10,461 bases of DNA. Source: Saccoglossus kowalevskii (taxonomy: Eukaryota > Hemichordata > Enteropneusta > Harrimaniidae). This document shows positions 6,061-10,461 of this stretch, piece by piece; within the stretch, counting starts at the first letter, position 1; each line of letters begins with the position of its first letter. The DNA lies in assembly GCF_000003605.2 (NCBI RefSeq), contig NW_003124401.1, forward strand, positions 66,147 through 76,607, read 5' to 3'. The translations under genes were made by a program, and so were the position numbers. The notes beneath the pieces were generated by a model. The model did no database searches. It was not told where the DNA came from and saw only the letters and a program-made list of their open reading frames with translations.

Positions 6061-7219
6061 ATGATTATGACTTACAAGATCTGATGTATAGCCACTCTCA
6101 TTCACAAAATATCAATCAGACAAACAGTTTTCAAGAAGTTGAAAATAATATTTACATGTATGGTAAATGTAAGTATATGACCAACTGCTTTCACTCAAAA
6201 TAGAAGAAAATGCATAATATAATGTCACCAAATAATCAACCAACTAGAGTGATGAGTCTTCAAACTGTTGACATAATTAAACAGAATATTAAGTGAGCCT
6301 GAAAGGTATAAATTATTATTATTTTAATATTATGTTGTCTATGGCAAAATCTTACAACACTTATTTCCAAGATTTCACAATCACTCACTTTGGCACTGAG
6401 GTCTGAATTATAAATCACTTAGACTCAGCATATAACTTTTCCGGTTCAGTTTGGGTAAAAATTTTATCTATAATTTTAACACATAGTTTATATTGAAATC
6501 AGAAAGTCTAAATTGGTGGTGCCAACAATTACACAGTGTTTGACAATTGGGGAACTCATTCTGGTTACGATCAATTTCTGTTTACTAATAAAGCACAAAG
6601 TATTTTGACAATGTAGGCATTCATTTGAAACTTTATCCGTGATACTATATCATTTAGTTTTCCAGCATCTGCTGCAGTGATCTACAATTTGTTAAAATTA
6701 ACACGAGGCAATCATAATTAAATAAATTCATTAACAGTTTAATTATTTTATATTAATTAATAATAGTATAAATAGTATAAATCTAGAACTGTTTAAACCA
6801 AACAAATTTTAGTTGATCTGAAAGGCTATGTCTACCACATAACTGCACATTATCCCAGTCAGAGATTATGGTGCTTGTGAGCAGAGGCATCTTGGTCTTC
6901 TTGACTCTACATTAAACAGGACTGGAGAATGCATCAAGCACCGCTTTGCACAATCTTTCAACAGATGTAGTCATCCCAACTGTATCTAAACACCGTGGTG
7001 AAATATAGAGTAAACCAATATTACAAACATACCTAGTAACCATTAGTATTAATAACAGTACTAGTAGGGGATGGAGTCGTGGCCACCCCAATGTGTATGT
7101 ACATGCGGTTTATTGATCAAGACGTAATGTATATTTCATTGACACCATATGCTCCGATGACATGTTTGTTGCATTTTCATGGTTTTCCACCACCCCACCC
7201 CATCAGTTTATCATTCTAA
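6061..7219. other. AT-rich stretch, no gene established
   Basis: This is mostly low-complexity AT sequence, with extreme A+T between about 6700 and 6790 (AATAGTATAAATAGTATAAA, a doubled 10-mer). A less AT-rich island at 6825-7010 is partly open on the minus strand (about 80 codons without Met) but matches nothing I can name. The last 30 bases, TTTTCCACCACCCCACCCCA followed by TCAG, form a good plus-strand splice-acceptor-like tract. Confidence 0.5.
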
Positions 7220-7372
7220 CCAGTGTCCAAGACATTAACGCTGACCTACGAATCAGCTGTGAAAACATCATCTAGTAAATTGATGAGTCCAAAATGGTAC
7301 AAAATGGCACAGAAGTGCCGGGGTCCATTGCTCATGTCTGTCAGTGAGTCAGCCGTTATGCTAAATGGAGTG
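7220..7372 (+). other. Open, protein-like stretch; possible unrecognised exon
   Basis: Fifty-one codons are open between TAA (7217-7219) and TGA (7373-7375). The composition is balanced and protein-like (for example TYESAVKTSSSKL and SPKWYKMAQKCRGPLLMSV), in a locally less AT-rich segment. Splice-acceptor-like CAG sequences lie just upstream (CCACCACCCCACCCCATCAG and TTTATCATTCTAACCAG), and a donor-like GTCA|GTGAGTCAG lies inside at about 7341-7350. I do not recognise the protein. It would be a plus-strand exon of a gene nested in, or next to, INPP5A, or a fragment of a repeat. At 51 codons a chance opening is quite possible. Confidence 0.2.
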
Positions 7373-7375
7373 TGA

Positions 7376-10300
7376 AGGAATAGCCAGAACTGGCAGCAAA
7401 TAGATCCTAAAGCTATAAACAGTAGCTGACATTTCACTGTAAATTTGATGACAAATGAGAAGAGGCGTCCTTTGATATTATTCCTCCATTATAAACCATC
7501 GATTATAACCAGACACTGTCAGAAGCTAAAGATTCCAATCATACCAGTAATTCACAGCTCATTATTGCTTTTATTAGATCAATGGTTGGACAATCATTTT
7601 CTAAAGTAATTTAATAAATGGTTTGGAGGTAATGCTAGGTTACCAAGCAGTGTTATATCTGTGTGATTCTTTATATTGTGAATCTGTGTTATTATCATGG
7701 TAGGAACATCAGAGAATGTGCTGGAGGCTACAATATGTGTCTATTTTATTTAAACTTCTTTTATAAACTGTATACTGGTTAGTACAATGTGTTTAATATC
7801 CAAATTTCCTAATTTTCCTAATAAACAGTCAAGCTAATTCAGTAGTTAACACAATGAAACGATCGCATATTAGGCGTAACAGTGAGCATGCTAATTAAGT
7901 TAGACAAATTTACTAGCTTGTCTTTGTTACTGTGAGTCAGACTTAGTTGATGGTAGTAACACTTGTCTTGATCATTGTTTAACAGTCAGGTCAGGTTACT
8001 AGTACATGTACAAAGTCACAATCCATGATTCTCTGTATACTTGAGAAGATGTACAGAACAAAATATGAATAGATTGGATTGCACTGATTTCAAAGTAAAG
8101 ACACTTCAATCAGCCTGCCAGGCAAATCATACACGATTTACAAGGAATTAAAAAAATAATTAAACTCATATTAAAGAGAAAGGGCAAATTGATAGTTTTT
8201 TTTCATTTTATATAGCAGACATTTACATTCATAATGTTTATTTTGGCTTTCACTTTTTTTATTCTGGCTGATAAACCTGATCTGTGCACAAAAAAGAAAT
8301 GTACAAGGATTGAAGCAACACATTATGATGACAGTTTGCAAAATATGTAATAGATAACTCAATACATTGGTAAGTCATGTCAATTACCTGATATCTTGAC
8401 TAACATAAGAAAATCTTTACATTGAATAATACTTATGGTACATGTTTGTCAATTTGAAAATATAGTTTTCAACAAAGTTACGGACAACATTTTGGTGTAA
8501 ATTTGGTTGTAATCTATTCGGCCGATCAGAGAGGTTGTCATTCATACTATATGGAATAGGACTGCATCATGTGACATTCTTATAGCCAATCACAGTGCAT
8601 TATTTAGATTCAAATGAAAAATGTTTATAAAATAGTCAAACAGTGAAAAGCAAAATATTTCATTACACTCAAATCTTGATAATTAAATTTAGCTCATATT
8701 TTAGCTACAAATTTTCATTCATAAAGCTTCATGGTCTAATGAATTATTGAATGTTACATTGACACTGAAAATATTTGTTTATTAGTATTTATGTAAATGA
8801 CAGATGTGTGGTCAAAATAATTCATATTTTTTTAACGATTCAGTATACAAGCAATGCATTTTTTTGTTAGGGTGTACTTTTATTGGTGGTGCACTTGTAA
8901 TGGAGCAAATAGATTGACAATAGATTGAACTGTTTTGTTTAATTGTTCTGTGATTAGATGTGGATATACTACATTTAGTTGAAAAGAGTAATCGCACAAC
9001 AAGGTGGTGTAAAATTCCAACACATATAACATTTCATATAACTATTCTCCGTTGTTTTTCATCAAAAAATAAATACATTGTTCGAAATCAAGTCATGTTT
9101 GGTCTACTATTAATGCAGATATTACAGTTAATGTACATGATATGATAATAGTTTTCTCAGGTTTACTCAAGTAAATAACACAAATACACAATAATTAAGA
9201 TGGTCAATCAATACTATTGAATTCAATTGTATACAAGGTATAACCATAAAAATAACTATTTACTGATCAAATCACAAATACAAATACTACTTTTTAAGAA
9301 ATATATATATTTTTTTACACTTTTTACATTAACTTAGCTCATCTTGATAGTATAAGGGCCTTACGATGGCTTATTAGTTTGAATTTTCTAATCACTAAGT
9401 AAAGGTGTCAACCACATACACCCCTCTGAGTGCATACTGGAATGTCCTTTTATTAAAAGTTCCTGACCCCTGATCTATGTAGTAAATTTTCTCTTGCAGG
9501 TGTGTTTATTAACGTAGTTGAAGTAGAAACACATGTTGGAAAAAGTTTGATAGTGGTGAAAAAAAACAACAAAACAAAAACATTGCCTGAAGATTATGAC
9601 AATTCTATTTGTAGCAACGTCATCAGACTGATGGATTGAAAGTGGGGATTGACGCACAATACACGCTTCAAGTTCTGTACAACAGATGCTAAAGTGTCAA
9701 AATCAAGAACAATTTATTGAATTCTGATATATAGCTAATTGATTAAGGCACTTACAATGGGCAAGATAGAACTCCAGATATGAGATCTACCTTGGAACAC
9801 TTCAAACACAAGAGCCCTATCTACTACTTCTATAATATAATTGTCACCATGACGACCAAGCACAACTATTATTGAGAAAAATATAATCTATGCCATCCAG
9901 TTAGAAGCACGTAATCTAATGTAATCTAAAATAAATGCATTAAATTTCATATAGTTTGAACCATTATAATGTATTTTTCTTAGCACAACAAGGGCTTTCC
10001 TTTCATTTTTATAAATATTCATAAATTTCAATGGCAGTAGAATTCAACCAGCCAATCAATGAGCACACAGTGCAACACCATCATTTGAAAACTTCCAAAG
10101 TTATTCAATTGGTCAATAGTTTGTTTCTGTTTGAATTGTGTGAAATTAATACATTTTCATAAAGATAAAGAAAAAGTCTTTATTTTTGATGCGAGTACAC
10201 TACAAAGTTATGCTTTTATTTTATTTCATTTAACCAATGTACAGTGTACTGTTATAATACTACATTCTAATGGACTATACTAAAAGATTGTTATGGAATA

Positions 10301-10461
10301 ATTGCATCCAACAGGGCAGATCAGGGTTATCTGAGGATATATGGGCATTCAAGACCAAGGTATACAACCACATACAACAGATGTCAGAGGAAAGAAGGAT
10401 AATAACAATAGAATAAGACTTTATGAATCTAACATACGTATAAATGTTGAATTCATGTGAA
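7376..10461. other. AT-rich non-coding DNA, no gene recognised
   Basis: About 3.1 kb without a credible exon, RNA gene or long repeat. The ORFs of 60-63 codons (8171-8362 minus, 8812-8997 minus, 8960-9145 plus, 9475-9657 minus) are what AT-rich random sequence yields and carry no recognisable motif. Small features only: AGCCAATCACAGTGCA at about 8584 and AGCCAATCAATGAGCACACA at about 10049, a doubled GTAATCTAAT/GTAATCTAAA near 9911, and an (AT)n/T-run at 9302-9316. Under the INPP5A model this is part of its upstream intron. Confidence 0.55.

Noticed and set aside
6903-6990. Minus-strand reading TVGMTTSVERL, faintly like the C-terminal SVER motif of hAT transposases
   Set aside because: Only a handful of residues agree, the usual following FSALK-like segment is absent, and a stop follows within 15 codons.
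8580-8600. CCAAT-box-like AGCCAATCACAG as a promoter element
   Set aside because: A lone CCAAT-like sequence in AT-rich DNA with no start site, TATA box or downstream gene is not evidence for a promoter.
4046-10461. Search for the preceding INPP5A exons (LHCQEFGGKNYE and SQEHFT-like)
   Set aside because: No match with a phase-0 donor was seen; they probably lie beyond the right edge, though a diverged short exon could have been missed by eye.

Overview
This is a window of metazoan genomic DNA, AT-rich (about two thirds A+T by eye), with split genes, GT-AG introns, minisatellites and transposon-derived repeats. Nothing looks prokaryotic: there are no operons, Shine-Dalgarno sites or long intact ORFs. 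The repeat style (long degenerate minisatellites, a tandemised AAAATGACAAAAATATTCA-type interspersed repeat ending in a GAC-rich tail, a MITE-like element) is what I would expect of a marine invertebrate. That placement is an impression and the species cannot be named from this sequence.

The one real gene found lies on the minus strand between 4045 and 1964. Four short exons (4045-3982, 3508-3402, 2231-2179, 2027-1964) are bounded by good splice signals and join in frame without a stop (phases 1, 0, 2). Together they give 96 codons that align almost end to end with vertebrate INPP5A, the type I inositol 1,4,5-trisphosphate 5-phosphatase. The match covers roughly residues 103-198 of the ~412-residue human protein, including the conserved IHLFHDASN segment. 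Exons for the N-terminus should lie beyond the right edge, and exons for the catalytic FGDFNFR and PAWCDR motifs beyond the left edge. I searched by eye for both inside the window and did not find them. These ORF-poor exons are too short for any ORF scan, and the longer ORFs that overlap two of them are in wrong frames.

Region by region: 1-135 is a 68-bp hairpin-forming tandem duplication; 350-373 is a C16A8 tract; 560-810 is a 22-bp minisatellite; about 1032-1180 is a degenerate TGTC microsatellite; 1318-1919 is a degenerate ~32-bp minisatellite that ends in a homogeneous 36-bp subarray and stops 44 bp short of an INPP5A exon. Positions 1964-4045 hold the INPP5A exons. The intron between the second and third of these is almost entirely a 1,079-bp non-autonomous DNA transposon (2292-3370) with terminal inverted repeats and a TA target-site duplication; without it the intron would be only about 89 bp. 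Positions 4097-4260 are an ~82-bp tandem duplication. Positions 4401-5245 are a five-copy array of a ~157-bp interspersed repeat. Positions 5914-6060 are a 55-bp tandem repeat. The rest, about 6061-10461, is AT-rich sequence without a convincing gene, apart from one open, protein-like stretch on the plus strand at 7220-7372. If the gene model is right, 4046-10461 is all part of one large upstream INPP5A intron (or introns), and 1-1963 is part of the downstream intron.
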